A stretch of 64,000 nucleotides of DNA from Tolypothrix sp. PCC 7910 (GCF_011769525.1 NZ_CP050440.1:5333501-5397500); one strand, 5' to 3'. Positions 46,064-55,883 are shown, counted from the stretch's first letter. Notes: generated by a model not told the origin, from the sequence alone. Program-made: numbers and translations.

Positions 46064-48277
46064 ATGGAATCAAGAGAATCTATTGATTTCGACTTTGGTC
46101 GTTATTTATCGATAGTGAAACGGCAATGGATACCGGCTGCGAGTATCTTTGCATCTACAGTGGCTCTTAGTGTTGTAGCAACAACATTTCTTAAGCCATC
46201 CTATGAAGCAGAAGGCAAATTATTATTTAAAACGCCCTCTTTTAGTGTGGTAGGAGCGGATCTATTACCTAGTGAATCTGAAGCGCGAGGAGATTTACGA
46301 CCGTTAGTTTCCACTCAGAACCCCATCACTACTCAGATAGAAGTAATTACTTCACCTTTGTTGTTGCAAAAAACAATAGACGAACTGCAACTAAAAAATA
46401 ATGAAGGTAAACCTTTAACAGCAGAAGCTCTGAAAAAAGCTTTAAATCTCAAAATTATTGGTGGCACAGACGTATTGCAAGTTAGCTATAAAAGCCGTAG
46501 CCCAGAAGAGGCAGCAGCAGTAGTTAACAATATTATGAATCTCTACTTAGAGAATGATATTCTTACCAATCGCGCTGAAGCCGAATCCACACGCAAATTT
46601 ATGGCTAGGCAGTTGCCTAACAATAGAAGTGCTGTACAAGAAGCAGAAGCAGCACTACGTATATTTAAACAAAAATATAAGATTGTAGATTTGGCTGAAG
46701 AGACCCGTTCAGCAGTAGCAATTATTGGCAATTTAGACAACAACATTAACACTGCCAAAGCTGATTTAGATCAAGCGACAGCTCAAACCAATGAACTGCG
46801 TCAAAAAGTAAATTTAAATTCTCAAGAAGCTCTCTCTGCAAGTGCAGTCAGCCAGTCACCTGCGGTACAGGGAATTGTGACTCAACTGCAAGATATAGAC
46901 AGACAATTAGCTACTGAACGCAGCCGATTCTTAGATGACAACCCAGTAATTATTAATTTAGAACAAAGGAAAGCAAACCTACAGGCACTTCTGAACAAAG
47001 AACTGAAGCAAACAGGTGCTGTTCAACCTAATTCTCAGCCAAAAACATTACAAATAGGAGAAACCAAACAAAATCTAATTAGAGATTTCCTCCAATCAGA
47101 AGTGCAGCGTCGAGGTTTTGAGCAAAAACTTACTTCGTTGTACAATTCTCGCTCTGTTTACGAACAACGGGTAAAAATCATACCCCAACTAGAACAACAA
47201 CAACGCGATCTTGAACGCAGGTTGGAAGTTGCTCAATCAACCTACCAAACCCTCTTGAAAAAGGTTCAAGAATTGCAGTTAGCAGAAAATAACAATACAC
47301 CCAACGCTCGGATCATTGCCAAAGGTTTAGTTCCTAAAAAGCCAACCCTAGGCCTCAAACCTTTCGTTTTGGTGCTAGGTGTTTTGTTAGGTGCATTTTT
47401 AGCCACCACTGCTGTAATCTTTCTAGAGACCAGAGATAGATCTCTGAAAACACTGAAAGAAATCAGAGAAATATTTGGCTACACCTTATTGGGTATAGTT
47501 CCCTCATCTACGAAAAAGATTCGCTCTCGTTATCGCGAAACAGAGATAGCCACTCAAGAAATTGCTGTCATAGATTCGCCTAATTCTTTAACTAGCGAAA
47601 TTTACCGTATGATTCAGGCAAATCTGAGATTCCTGAGTTCAGATAAGGTACTGAAAACCATTGTGGTTAGTAGTGCAGTTCCCAAGGAAGGCAAATCTAC
47701 AGTTTCCGCTAACTTAGCCGCAGCGATCGCGCAATTAGGACGCAAAGTCCTATTAATTGATGCCGATATGCGAGTTCCTACACAGCATCATATCTGGCAA
47801 ATAACCAATACAGCAGGTTTAAGCGAAGTACTTGTAGGTGAAGCGGAATTCAAAACTGCTGCGTCTAACGTCATTGAGAATCTAGATGTTTTAACAGCTG
47901 GGGTTAGGCCTCCTAATCCACTAGCTTTGTTGGACTCTAAACGGATGGCGACATTAATTCAAGACTTTTCTAGCCAATATGACTTTGTGATTATTGATGC
48001 TCCACCCTTGTTGCTGGCTGCTGATGCTGTAACTTTAAGTCACATGACTGATGGAATTTTACTAGTAGCTCGTCCCGGAGTCATTGATTCTAACAGCGCT
48101 AATAATGCCAAAGAATTGTTACAGCGTTCCGGTCAAAACGTCTTAGGTTTATTAGTGAATGGCATCAATGAGAAAAATGAGTCTAGCAATGATTTTTATC
48201 ATGCCAAGGAATACTTTAGTGCTGACACAGTCACAACAGAATCTGGATCTGGAATCAAGACTTGGAGCCAGAGATAA
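46064..48277 (+). CDS. Polysaccharide co-polymerase / tyrosine autokinase (Wzc-like)
   Basis: 737 residues. The Wzz chain-length domain has an N-terminal helix (about 25-45) and a long periplasmic coiled-coil part (180-400). A second membrane helix (FVLVLGVLLGAFLATTAVIF, about 428-448) leads to the cytosolic BY-kinase: Walker A VPKEGKSTVSANLAA (about 540), Walker A' LLIDADMRVPTQ (about 562) and Walker B FVIIDAPPLL (about 641). The C-terminus has only two close tyrosines (FYHAKEYFS) where enterobacterial Wzc has a large cluster. It controls chain length and export of the polysaccharide. A terminator follows. Confidence 0.93.
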   Translation: MESRESIDFDFGRYLSIVKRQWIPAASIFASTVALSVVATTFLKPSYEAEGKLLFKTPSFSVVGADLLPSESEARGDLRPLVSTQNPITTQIEVITSPLLLQKTIDELQLKNNEGKPLTAEALKKALNLKIIGGTDVLQVSYKSRSPEEAAAVVNNIMNLYLENDILTNRAEAESTRKFMARQLPNNRSAVQEAEAALRIFKQKYKIVDLAEETRSAVAIIGNLDNNINTAKADLDQATAQTNELRQKVNLNSQEALSASAVSQSPAVQGIVTQLQDIDRQLATERSRFLDDNPVIINLEQRKANLQALLNKELKQTGAVQPNSQPKTLQIGETKQNLIRDFLQSEVQRRGFEQKLTSLYNSRSVYEQRVKIIPQLEQQQRDLERRLEVAQSTYQTLLKKVQELQLAENNNTPNARIIAKGLVPKKPTLGLKPFVLVLGVLLGAFLATTAVIFLETRDRSLKTLKEIREIFGYTLLGIVPSSTKKIRSRYRETEIATQEIAVIDSPNSLTSEIYRMIQANLRFLSSDKVLKTIVVSSAVPKEGKSTVSANLAAAIAQLGRKVLLIDADMRVPTQHHIWQITNTAGLSEVLVGEAEFKTAASNVIENLDVLTAGVRPPNPLALLDSKRMATLIQDFSSQYDFVIIDAPPLLLAADAVTLSHMTDGILLVARPGVIDSNSANNAKELLQRSGQNVLGLLVNGINEKNESSNDFYHAKEYFSADTVTTESGSGIKTWSQR

Positions 48278-48780
48278 TTTATCACATAGCTAGAAAACTT
48301 AGTTGCTAAGAAATCTCAGAGATTTGCACCTCTGGGATTTCTTTTTGAAAAGCGTTGGAAAGTTTTCTGGCTGGGTGCTATCTATCAAAATTTTGATGCA
48401 TATAACGAATATCATTGCTGAAACTCTACTATTTTGTAGTTTCAGCTTTTTTATTGTTTGTATAAGTAATATTACTGGGTTGTAACCCATGTTTTAGCGA
48501 AAAGATAAGAAAACATAACTTTTGTAAGAGCGATCGCCTACACTCCTAAAAACTCCAAATTACCAGAATACTTGATAACAAGGGCTTTTAACTGCGAAAG
48601 CCGAGCAGCAATCACTGCCTTTACTTCTGTACCGATTTAACATCAAGCAAATATTCTTCTAGATTTTTGCGGAATGTATCATCATGAGTGGGAAGTCAAT
48701 GTTGCGATTTAATCTTTAGGAATTGCTACCTAGTTAATGGTTAGCGCTAGTATATCTATGTCTTTTTTCGCAGTATAAAT
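48278..48780. other. Spacer between the kinase and SLH-protein genes
   Basis: It contains the terminator at 48309-48346 and one HIP1-like site near 48530. Reading frames of about 60 codons on both strands overlap the terminator and are not credible genes. Confidence 0.5.
48309..48346 (+). terminator. Rho-independent terminator after the tyrosine kinase gene
   Basis: AGAAATCTCAGAG pairs with CTCTGGGATTTCT (one G-U pair) around an 8-nt loop and is followed by TTTT. This marks the end of the main polysaccharide transcript. Confidence 0.85.
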
Positions 48781-50427
48781 ATGGCGCAAAATTTTTACGT
48801 AAATCCAAGTACAGGCAATGATAACAATCCTGGTACTCAACAAGCACCCTTTAAAACGATTACCAAAGCTCTCAAAGTTGCCACTCCAGGTACCAAAATT
48901 CAACTGGCAGAGGGTACTTACAATGCCACTACTGGTGAAGTTTTCCCACTAACTGTGGCATCTGAAGTAACGGTAGTAGGCAATGAAGCCAATAAAGGTA
49001 GCGGTATTTTAATTGAAGGTAGTGGTAACTACCTCAGCCGTACTTTTGCAGGTCAAAATGTCACATTTGTACTCCTAAATGGGGCACAACTCCGGGGTGT
49101 AACGGTAACAAATCCAGCTAGCCGTGGTTCTGCTGTCTGGGTTGAATCTAGTACACCGACAGTTGCCAATAGCACATTTACTCAATCTAAGCGTGAGGGA
49201 GTGTTTGCTACTGGCGATGCTAATCCAGTGATCCTCAGCAATGTGTTTTCTGAGAATGCTGCCAATGGTGTTTCCATAGCAAAAAATGCCAAAGGGCAAA
49301 TTCAAGGTAACACCTTCTTCAAAACAGGTTTTGGCATTGCCATTAGTGATGCAGCCGCACCCACACTCATAGATAACAAAATTTCTGAAAATCGTTCTGG
49401 AATTGTCGTTTCTGGGACAGCACGTCCTGTGTTACGTAATAACTTCAGCGAAAAAAACACTGATGATGGTTTGACAGTGATTGCTAATGCCTTACCAGAT
49501 TTAGGTAGTGCTAGTAGTCCTGGCGGTAACATCCTACGCAACAACGGTAAGTTTGATTTGCAAAATGCAGGTAGCAATAAATTGATATCTGTAGGAAATC
49601 AAATAGATCCGTCTAAAGTCAGCGGTAGCATTGAGTTTGCAGCTACTCCAGTAACACCAACGCCTACCCCAACACCCACCCCAACGCCTACACCAACACC
49701 CACCCCAACGCCTACACCAACACCCACCCCAACACCAACACCAACGCCAACACCAACGCCAACACCCACCCCCATACCAGTTCCAACACCTACCCCTATA
49801 CCAGTTCCAACACCAACACCCACCCCAACGCCCACCCCAACACCTGCACCTACTGACTTAACCGATATCGGTAATCATTGGGCTGCTGCTTTTATTCGGG
49901 AATTGGTGAAACAGCAAATAGTTAGCGGTTTTCCCGATCGCACATTTAAACCTGATGCTACGATGACCAGAGCACAATATGCTGCTTTGCTAGTCAAGGC
50001 TTTTAACCCATCTCCAAACCGTGCTGCCACCAAATTCAAGGATGTACCAGCAGACTTCTGGGCATCTAAAGTAATTCAACAGGCATATCAAGGTCTATTC
50101 TTAGCTGGGTTTCCTGATGGTAATTTCCGCCCCAATCAAAATATCCAGCGTGTGCAAGTGATCGTCTCTCTGGTTAATGGGCTGGGATTATCTGCGGATG
50201 ATGCAACAGCTTTCAAATTTGATGACCAAGCAAAGATTCCTGACTATGCCAAGGATGAAATAGCAAAAGCATTAGATAAGAAAATTATCGTCAATTACCC
50301 CAACCCCAAACAACTCAACCCTACCCGCGATGCTACACGCGCTGAGGTAGTGGCGCTGGTTTATCAAGCTTTAGTAGATGCCGGTCGTGTAGCGGCGATT
50401 AACTCGCCTTATATCGTGAGTGCTTGA
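48781..50427 (+). CDS. Right-handed beta-helix (DUF1565) protein with PT-rich linker and three SLH domains
   Basis: 548 residues in three parts. Residues 1-275 are a DUF1565/pectate-lyase-like beta helix: [15 protein letters not shown], then repeated N-x-FSEN/NGVSI-type turns. Residues about 289-357 are an almost pure Pro-Thr linker. Residues 358-548 carry three SLH domains ([56 protein letters not shown]), which in cyanobacteria bind cell-wall polymers. The beta helix suggests polysaccharide binding or cleavage. No signal peptide is present at the N-terminus, and a stop codon lies upstream in frame, which is odd for a protein with SLH domains. Confidence 0.85.
   Translation: MAQNFYVNPSTGNDNNPGTQQAPFKTITKALKVATPGTKIQLAEGTYNATTGEVFPLTVASEVTVVGNEANKGSGILIEGSGNYLSRTFAGQNVTFVLLNGAQLRGVTVTNPASRGSAVWVESSTPTVANSTFTQSKREGVFATGDANPVILSNVFSENAANGVSIAKNAKGQIQGNTFFKTGFGIAISDAAAPTLIDNKISENRSGIVVSGTARPVLRNNFSEKNTDDGLTVIANALPDLGSASSPGGNILRNNGKFDLQNAGSNKLISVGNQIDPSKVSGSIEFAATPVTPTPTPTPTPTPTPTPTPTPTPTPTPTPTPTPTPTPTPTPIPVPTPTPIPVPTPTPTPTPTPTPAPTDLTDIGNHWAAAFIRELVKQQIVSGFPDRTFKPDATMTRAQYAALLVKAFNPSPNRAATKFKDVPADFWASKVIQQAYQGLFLAGFPDGNFRPNQNIQRVQVIVSLVNGLGLSADDATAFKFDDQAKIPDYAKDEIAKALDKKIIVNYPNPKQLNPTRDATRAEVVALVYQALVDAGRVAAINSPYIVSA
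49651..49855 (+). repeat. Pro-Thr-coding hexamer/12-mer microsatellite
   Basis: About 200 bp built from CCAACACC/CCAACGCC-type hexamers encoding (Pro-Thr)n, with two [12 protein letters not shown] interruptions. The tract can be expected to change length by slippage, altering the linker between the beta helix and the SLH domains. Confidence 0.85.
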
Positions 50428-50445
50428 TTTTTTAACTTAGTTTTA

Positions 50446-50471
50446 TAGGGTGGGCTGAAAAGCCTACCCTA
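50446..50471. terminator. Hairpin between convergent genes
   Basis: TAGGGTGGGCT-GAAA-AGCCTACCCTA (11-bp stem, one G-U pair) lies between the SLH-protein gene and the acetyltransferase gene, whose ends face each other. A bidirectional terminator is likely; the U-tracts are weak. Confidence 0.65.
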
Positions 50472-50477
50472 ATTGAT

Positions 50478-51035
50478 TCATAAGTGCCGGATAATGCTGC
50501 AAGGATTACCCGCCGCAACTACATTAGCTGGTATATCTTTCACTACTACGCTACCAGCACCAATAGTAGTATTTTCACCAATTGTTACCCCTGGACAAAT
50601 AATTGCACTGCCACCAATCCAGACGTTATTACCAATAGTAACTGGAGCAGCTAGCTCTCTACCAGAAAGTCGAATCTCCGGTGCTGTCGGATGGTAGGCA
50701 GTGTATATTTGCACATAAGGAGCGCACAACACATTGTCACCGATATGAACTGTATTGCAATCTAAAATTACACAGCCATAGTTCATATAAAATCCATCGC
50801 CAGCATAAATATTACTGCCATAATCACAGTGAAATGGCGGCACAATAGATACTTTTTTCCCTACCTTCCCGAATAATGCTTGCAAAATCTGTCGTCGTTG
50901 CTCTTGCTGTTCTTCTGTTGTAGCGTTGTAGATTCGTAAGAGACGACTGGCTTGCTTGTTCTCACTAACTAATTCTTGATCTTCTGCAAGATATAATTCG
51001 CCGGAGAGCATTTTCTGCTTTTCTGTTTTTTCCAT
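50478..51035 (-). CDS. Sugar O-acetyltransferase, maltose/galactoside acetyltransferase type
   Basis: 185 residues of the left-handed beta-helix acyltransferase family (Maa/LacA/NodL). The N-terminal Mac domain is MLSGELYLAEDQELVSENKQ. The hexapeptide repeats follow, with FHCDYGSNIYAGDGFYMNYG, VILDCNTVHIGDNVLCAPYV, the catalytic His in IYTAYHPTAPEIR, and PVTIGNNVWIGGSAIICPGV. It uses acetyl-CoA to acetylate a sugar hydroxyl. Its position next to the polysaccharide cluster, although on the other strand, allows a role in decorating the polymer; that is inference. Confidence 0.93.
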   Translation of the reverse strand: MEKTEKQKMLSGELYLAEDQELVSENKQASRLLRIYNATTEEQQEQRRQILQALFGKVGKKVSIVPPFHCDYGSNIYAGDGFYMNYGCVILDCNTVHIGDNVLCAPYVQIYTAYHPTAPEIRLSGRELAAPVTIGNNVWIGGSAIICPGVTIGENTTIGAGSVVVKDIPANVVAAGNPCSIIRHL

Positions 51036-51248
51036 AACAGAATTTTTAGATTTCAGGAAATAGGATTTATAGCATGGGGAAAATTTAAAATATTTTTAGA
51101 TTTTCCTGCTGACTTGGCAATTTATAAGCTGGCTTGCTTATAAGCACTTTAGTCATGCCAATGCTGTCCCATTCATAACTAAATAGAGAGTTAACCGACA
51201 ACTAGCTAATGGATGATTGTGACGACAGGCTAATAACTATATAATTCA

Positions 51249-52529
51249 TCAAAATACGCCATAACGAGCTTTTCCCTGCCGTTTTGCACGGTACATAGCA
51301 ATATCAGCATCCCGAAGTAGATTTTGTGGTTCTTCATAACCATGACCACTCAAGGCGATACCAATGCTAGCTGTGGGACATATTTGATATCCATTAATAT
51401 TCAGTGGCACGCTTAAGGATTCTTGAATGCGTTTGGCTACATTAGTAGCATCTGTGACATCTTTGATATCTTCTATTAGTACAGCAAACTCATCACCGCC
51501 AAATCTAGCTACGGTATCACCACTACGTAAACATGATTCTAAGCGGCGAGAGATCGCTACTAAAAAATCATCTCCTGTTGAGTGTCCAAAGCGATCGTTA
51601 ATTCCTTTGAAGCCATCTAAATCTAAAAATAAAACGGCAAAATTATAATCATTCCGCCGTCTGCTACGTTCGATTGTTTGTCTGAGACGATCTATAAACA
51701 AAACTCGATTGGGTAGTGCTGTCAACGCATCATGACAAGCATTACGCAGCAGTTGGGCTTCTATTTGCTTGCGTTTCGTAATATCCTGAAGAACTAAAAC
51801 TGCACCACTAATATTCCCATCCACATCACGGATAGGTGCAACACAATCTCCAATGGGTACTTTTTTCCCATCCTTAGCCAGCAGGGTACAGTTATCCGGT
51901 AGATTTAGAACCTCTCCTGTTTGTATTGCTTGTGTAGCTAAATTATCTATTACTTCATCCATATCTTTATCAATTAAGCTGACAACTTCTACTAAGTCCT
52001 TACCATAGGCTTCTTCTTGCCTCCAACCTGTCAGTGCTTCCGCTACAGGATTCATCATTTGGATACGGCCATTGGCATAGGTGACAACTACTGCACAGCC
52101 CATACTATTAATAATCGCTGTCAGTCTCTGTCTTTCTTCCTCGAATTTCCTGCTGATTTGATGCTTGTAAATAGCCATTTCGACAGCAAAATGTAAGTCT
52201 TTTTCAGCACATGGTTTAAGAATATAACCGAAAGGCTCACTTAGTTGCTGTTGATGTAATCGAATATCTTCCGAATATTCCGTTAAATATAAAACGGGTA
52301 TGTGGAAATGGTTTTGGATAACATCCACCATTTTGATACCATTGATATCCCTTGCTAAGCAGATATCAATTAATACTAAATGTGGGTTTGTCTCTGCTAC
52401 TTTTTGGAGGACATCATCATCTGAAGCAGTAATTTCTGGAACGCAATATCCTAACTTCTGCAAACTATTTCTTATGTCTAAAGCTAGGACTTTTTCATCC
52501 TCAACAACTAGGATTTTGTGGTCGAACAT
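51249..52529 (-). CDS. Response regulator with PAS and GGDEF domains (diguanylate cyclase)
   Basis: 426 residues. An N-terminal receiver domain (1-120) has the phospho-acceptor Asp55 in LVLIDICLARDING and the Lys in GYILKPC. A PAS domain follows at about 137-250 (IINSMGCAVVVTYANGRIQM, with the PAC end GAVLVLQDITKRKQ). The GGDEF domain (about 262-426) has the active site RFGGDEFAVL and an upstream RSGD that fits the RxxD product-inhibition site. It should make cyclic di-GMP in response to a kinase, feedback-inhibited. No sensor kinase is adjacent. There is no EAL domain. Confidence 0.93.
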   Translation of the reverse strand: MFDHKILVVEDEKVLALDIRNSLQKLGYCVPEITASDDDVLQKVAETNPHLVLIDICLARDINGIKMVDVIQNHFHIPVLYLTEYSEDIRLHQQQLSEPFGYILKPCAEKDLHFAVEMAIYKHQISRKFEEERQRLTAIINSMGCAVVVTYANGRIQMMNPVAEALTGWRQEEAYGKDLVEVVSLIDKDMDEVIDNLATQAIQTGEVLNLPDNCTLLAKDGKKVPIGDCVAPIRDVDGNISGAVLVLQDITKRKQIEAQLLRNACHDALTALPNRVLFIDRLRQTIERSRRRNDYNFAVLFLDLDGFKGINDRFGHSTGDDFLVAISRRLESCLRSGDTVARFGGDEFAVLIEDIKDVTDATNVAKRIQESLSVPLNINGYQICPTASIGIALSGHGYEEPQNLLRDADIAMYRAKRQGKARYGVF

Positions 52530-53461
52530 GTTAGGCTAATCTGTTGGCTAAGGTTCCGATTTTATTTTCAGTCTCTACTCACTCTGAAAATCAATAATCC
52601 TATGATAATCAATCTCTAATCTACCTGTGTAGTTGCTTGACTAAAATAATTACTAAGTTTTCAATCATTGTCTTTTGCTTTTACTGATCCAGTTAATATC
52701 CAGTTGATAACGCAAGATACAATTGAGAAATGTAAATTACCATACAATTACAAAAAACCAAAGACATATTTTAGAAATGGAGAAATTCTTAATAAATAAC
52801 AATTACTAATCTGGCAAACTGTACGTAAACTTGCTATTTATTTGTAGGTTAATAAAATCACTATCGCACCAAACAATATAAGTAATCTCGAAATATATCA
52901 AGCTATTACAAGCATTCGGTAGATTTAACTTTAAATATAGTTGTTTTTTTGATACAGTTTTTAGTCATTAGCTAACAATAGGCAATAAAGCTTTTTAATT
53001 ACTGAACAATAAACTATAAATAGGTATACTAAATTACAATATGCAGCTTGTTTTACTGCAGTATTAATGATGAATTACTTAATGTAAATAGTTAAAATCC
53101 AATTAACTTGATGTATAAAATATATTTATAAAATTTTTTACTAAAAACTTCCGGAATATCTGCTTTCAGCAATGACAAAAGAGTAATAAGAAAACTAGCT
53201 GGCTGATAAACTGATTAATCGCAGATTTTGCTTCCTTATGGCGTGCAAAATAACTAGCTAGCAAAAAGCACTAACAAAGCCAAATTTTTTAGCAGTAGGC
53301 ATGGAAAAGGAAACCATCAAGAGAAATAATTAAAAATTCTATAGGACAAATTTAAAAAGCTATAGCAGTCCTAATTGACTCATCAGAAAAAGAAGTGACT
53401 AAACCTAAATATTAAGACACAGAATCTTCTCACGTTTGATTGTGGACTGCCATAGTAAGTT
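52530..53461. other. Long AT-rich spacer without a gene
   Basis: More than 900 bases without a convincing frame on either strand. It is very AT-rich, and I see no strong hairpin, HIP1 site or repeat. It may hold an unrecognised small RNA or only decayed DNA; I see nothing I can support. Confidence 0.45.
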
Positions 53462-53830
53462 TTAGGTAATGGGTTGAGTTCTTGTCAGCTCAATGCTAAT
53501 TTTTCCCCCAAAGTCTGGGATAGGTGCAGCAGGTTTGCTGAGAGTTACTTGAACTTTAGTAACGCGATCGCACTCTTGGAGGATAGAGTCAGCAATTGTG
53601 CCAGCTAACTTCTCTACTAAAGCAAACTTAGATGACTTCACCAGATGTTGTACCAAGCTAATAACACTGCGGTAATCTATAGTGTCTGCGATCGCATCAG
53701 TTTGAGCTGGCTTGGCAAGATCCAGCCATAACTTTACATCCACCTCAAACCACTGCCCTAGTACCTGTTCTTCAGGTAAATATCCCGTGTAGCCATAGCC
53801 ACGAATTCCCGTTAAGTGAATGCAGTCCAT
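53462..53830 (-). CDS. folB: Dihydroneopterin aldolase
   Basis: 122 residues, the usual FolB size. It starts MDCIHLTGIRGYGYTGYLPE, with the conserved Glu and Tyr of the active site, and has FEVDVKLWLDLAKPAQTD, TIDYRSVISLVQHLVKSS and the catalytic-lysine end VTLSKPAAPIPDFGG. It splits dihydroneopterin to hydroxymethyl-dihydropterin in folate synthesis. It is a single gene, divergent from menD. Confidence 0.93.
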   Translation of the reverse strand: MDCIHLTGIRGYGYTGYLPEEQVLGQWFEVDVKLWLDLAKPAQTDAIADTIDYRSVISLVQHLVKSSKFALVEKLAGTIADSILQECDRVTKVQVTLSKPAAPIPDFGGKISIELTRTQPIT

Positions 53831-53880
53831 AATAGAAGAGCGAAATTTGCATTTTGGATTTTAACGTTAGTGTGGGGCAT

Positions 53881-53930
53881 GGGGCATTGGGTATTGGGTA
53901 TTGGGTATTGGATAATTAGTAATTGGGTTT
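53881..53930. repeat. TATTGGG heptamer tract before menD
   Basis: GGGGCAT-TGGGTAT-TGGGTAT-TGGGTAT-TGGATAA: three exact TGGGTAT heptamers and degenerate flanks, between folB and menD. Confidence 0.8.
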
Positions 53931-54062
53931 TTTTTATTTCCCCGTCCCCTCATCTCTCTCCTCTAGAACTCAGAACTGAATAGACTCACAACCCTGAAAA
54001 ATATGCAAAAATGCTATGGCGCTGGTTACCAACGCTGCTAACTTATAGCTCTGTTTGCTTGA

Positions 54063-55829
54063 ATGCCGATCGCCTGTAAAAATGTTAATCAACTTTGGGC
54101 TTATATCTTGACGGAGACGCTAAAGTGTCTAGGGTTGACTTGTGCTGTTATTTGTCCAGGTTCACGTTCTACACCGCTAGCAGTCGCCTTTGCCCAGCAA
54201 AAGCCTGATATTGAAGCAATTTCAATTCTAGATGAACGATCTGCCGCTTTTTTTGCTTTGGGGCAAGCTAAAGCTAGTGGTAAGCCTGTAGTACTTTTAT
54301 GTACCTCTGGTACAGCTGGCGCTAACTTTTATCCTGCGATTATTGAAGCTAGAGAAAGCCGCGTACCGTTGCTGATATTAACTGCCGATAGACCGCCAGA
54401 ACTGCGAGATTGCCATTCTGGTCAAACGATAGATCAGGTGAAATTATATGGCACTTACCCAAACTGGCAAACAGAGTTAGCTTTACCTTCCCCAGACATG
54501 GGAATGCTAGGTTATCTGCGACAAACAATCATTCACGCTTGGGAAAAATCGCAAACTCCAAGCCAGGGGCCAGTACATCTCAATATTCCTCTGCGTGACC
54601 CCCTAGCACCGATTCCTGATGGAATTGATTTCAGCTACTTAGAATCACAGTTTCACCCAGAAGAATTTTTCGCAGCAATCACAAACTCCATCCCATTCCC
54701 CATTACCCATTACCCATTACCCATCCCCTCAGAATGGCAACAATGCGATCGCGGAATTATTATTGCTGGTGTTGCTCAACCAAACCAACCACAGGAATAT
54801 TGTAGAGCGATCGCTCAACTTTCCCAAACCCTCAAATGGCCCGTCTTAGCCGAGGGACTTTCCCCAGTTAGAAATTACGCCGACCTCAACCCCTATTTAA
54901 TTTCTACCTACGATCAGATTTTGCGAAATCCCCAACTCGCAAAACAGCTAGCACCAGAAATGGTAATTCAAGTAGGAGAAATGCCTACCAGTAAAGAACT
55001 GCGTAATTGGATAACTAGTACACAACCACAACGTTGGGTAATTGACCCCAGCGACCAAAACCTTGACCCTCTACATGGAAGGACGATTCATTTGCGGATG
55101 AGTATTGAAGATTTGGGGACAAGGGGACAGGGGGACAAGGGGGACAAATCTTTCTCATCTCTCCCTGATTACTTGCAACTTTGGTGTCAAGCAGAAACAC
55201 AAGTTAGAGCCGCTGTTGATCAAACCTTGGCAATAATGGAAGATTTATTTGAAGGTAAAGCCGCCTGGTTAATTTCGCAAACTTTACCGCCAGGAACGCC
55301 ATTATTTATCGCCAACAGTATGCCTGTGCGGGATGTAGAATTTTTCTGGAAACCGAATAATTTAGGAGTGCGATCGCATTTTAACCGAGGTGCAAATGGT
55401 ATCGATGGTACATTATCCACTGCTTTAGGAATTGCCCATCGTCATCAAAGCAGTGTGATGCTAACAGGAGATTTAGCCTTGTTGCATGATACCAACGGTT
55501 TTTTAATCCGTAATAAATTTGTAGGACATCTCACAATTCTGTTAATTAACAACAATGGTGGTGGAATTTTTGAAATGTTACCCATTGCGAAATTCGACCC
55601 ACCATTTGAAGAATTTTTTGGCACTCCCCAAGATATTGATTTTGCCCAACTGTGCGCTACCTATGGTGTAGACCATGAATTAATTACTTCTTGGTCGCAG
55701 TTGCAGCAAAGATTAAACCCGCTTCCGACTCAGGGAATTAGGGTTTTGGAACTGCAGACAAGTCGTCGCCTAGACGCTAAGTGGCGGCAGGAGAATTTAA
55801 GGAATTTCGCAGCGAATATTACAGTTTAA
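54063..55829 (+). CDS. menD: 2-succinyl-5-enolpyruvyl-6-hydroxy-3-cyclohexene-1-carboxylate synthase
   Basis: 588 residues of the thiamine-diphosphate enzyme family. MenD joins isochorismate and 2-oxoglutarate in phylloquinone synthesis, the pathway to the photosystem I quinone. Family parts are CPGSRSTPLAVAFA, LDERSAAFFALGQAKASGKP, CTSGTAGANFYPAIIEA, SMPVRDVEFFW, NRGANGIDGTLSTALG and the cofactor loop TGDLALLHDTNGFL...NNNGGGIFEMLP. Two linkers encode spacer-type DNA repeats: about residues 209-224 (SIPFPITHYPLPIPS) and 352-366 (GTRGQGDKGDKSFSS). The core is intact, so the enzyme is probably functional. Confidence 0.95.
   Translation: MPIACKNVNQLWAYILTETLKCLGLTCAVICPGSRSTPLAVAFAQQKPDIEAISILDERSAAFFALGQAKASGKPVVLLCTSGTAGANFYPAIIEARESRVPLLILTADRPPELRDCHSGQTIDQVKLYGTYPNWQTELALPSPDMGMLGYLRQTIIHAWEKSQTPSQGPVHLNIPLRDPLAPIPDGIDFSYLESQFHPEEFFAAITNSIPFPITHYPLPIPSEWQQCDRGIIIAGVAQPNQPQEYCRAIAQLSQTLKWPVLAEGLSPVRNYADLNPYLISTYDQILRNPQLAKQLAPEMVIQVGEMPTSKELRNWITSTQPQRWVIDPSDQNLDPLHGRTIHLRMSIEDLGTRGQGDKGDKSFSSLPDYLQLWCQAETQVRAAVDQTLAIMEDLFEGKAAWLISQTLPPGTPLFIANSMPVRDVEFFWKPNNLGVRSHFNRGANGIDGTLSTALGIAHRHQSSVMLTGDLALLHDTNGFLIRNKFVGHLTILLINNNGGGIFEMLPIAKFDPPFEEFFGTPQDIDFAQLCATYGVDHELITSWSQLQQRLNPLPTQGIRVLELQTSRRLDAKWRQENLRNFAANITV
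54690..54731 (+). repeat. Heptamer repeat inside menD
   Basis: CCATTCC-CCATTAC-CCATTAC-CCATTAC-CCATCCC reads in frame as IPFPITHYPLPIP. It is the same repeat type as in the neighbouring spacers. Confidence 0.85.
55117..55150 (+). repeat. GGGGACAA-type octamer repeat inside menD
   Basis: GGGGACAA-GGGGACAG-GGGGACAAG-GGGGACAAA reads in frame as GTRGQGDKGDK, the second repeat-derived linker of MenD. Confidence 0.8.
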
Positions 55830-55883
55830 ATCTTCTATTAAATGCTAGCGAATAGTAAATTTAAATATAGCAATTAGTTAATT

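Noticed and set aside
48303-48490. About 60-codon frames on both strands
   Set aside because: Both overlap the terminator hairpin after the kinase gene.
49599-49835. Val-Gly repeat frame on the minus strand
   Set aside because: Antisense of the Pro-Thr microsatellite; low-complexity shadow.
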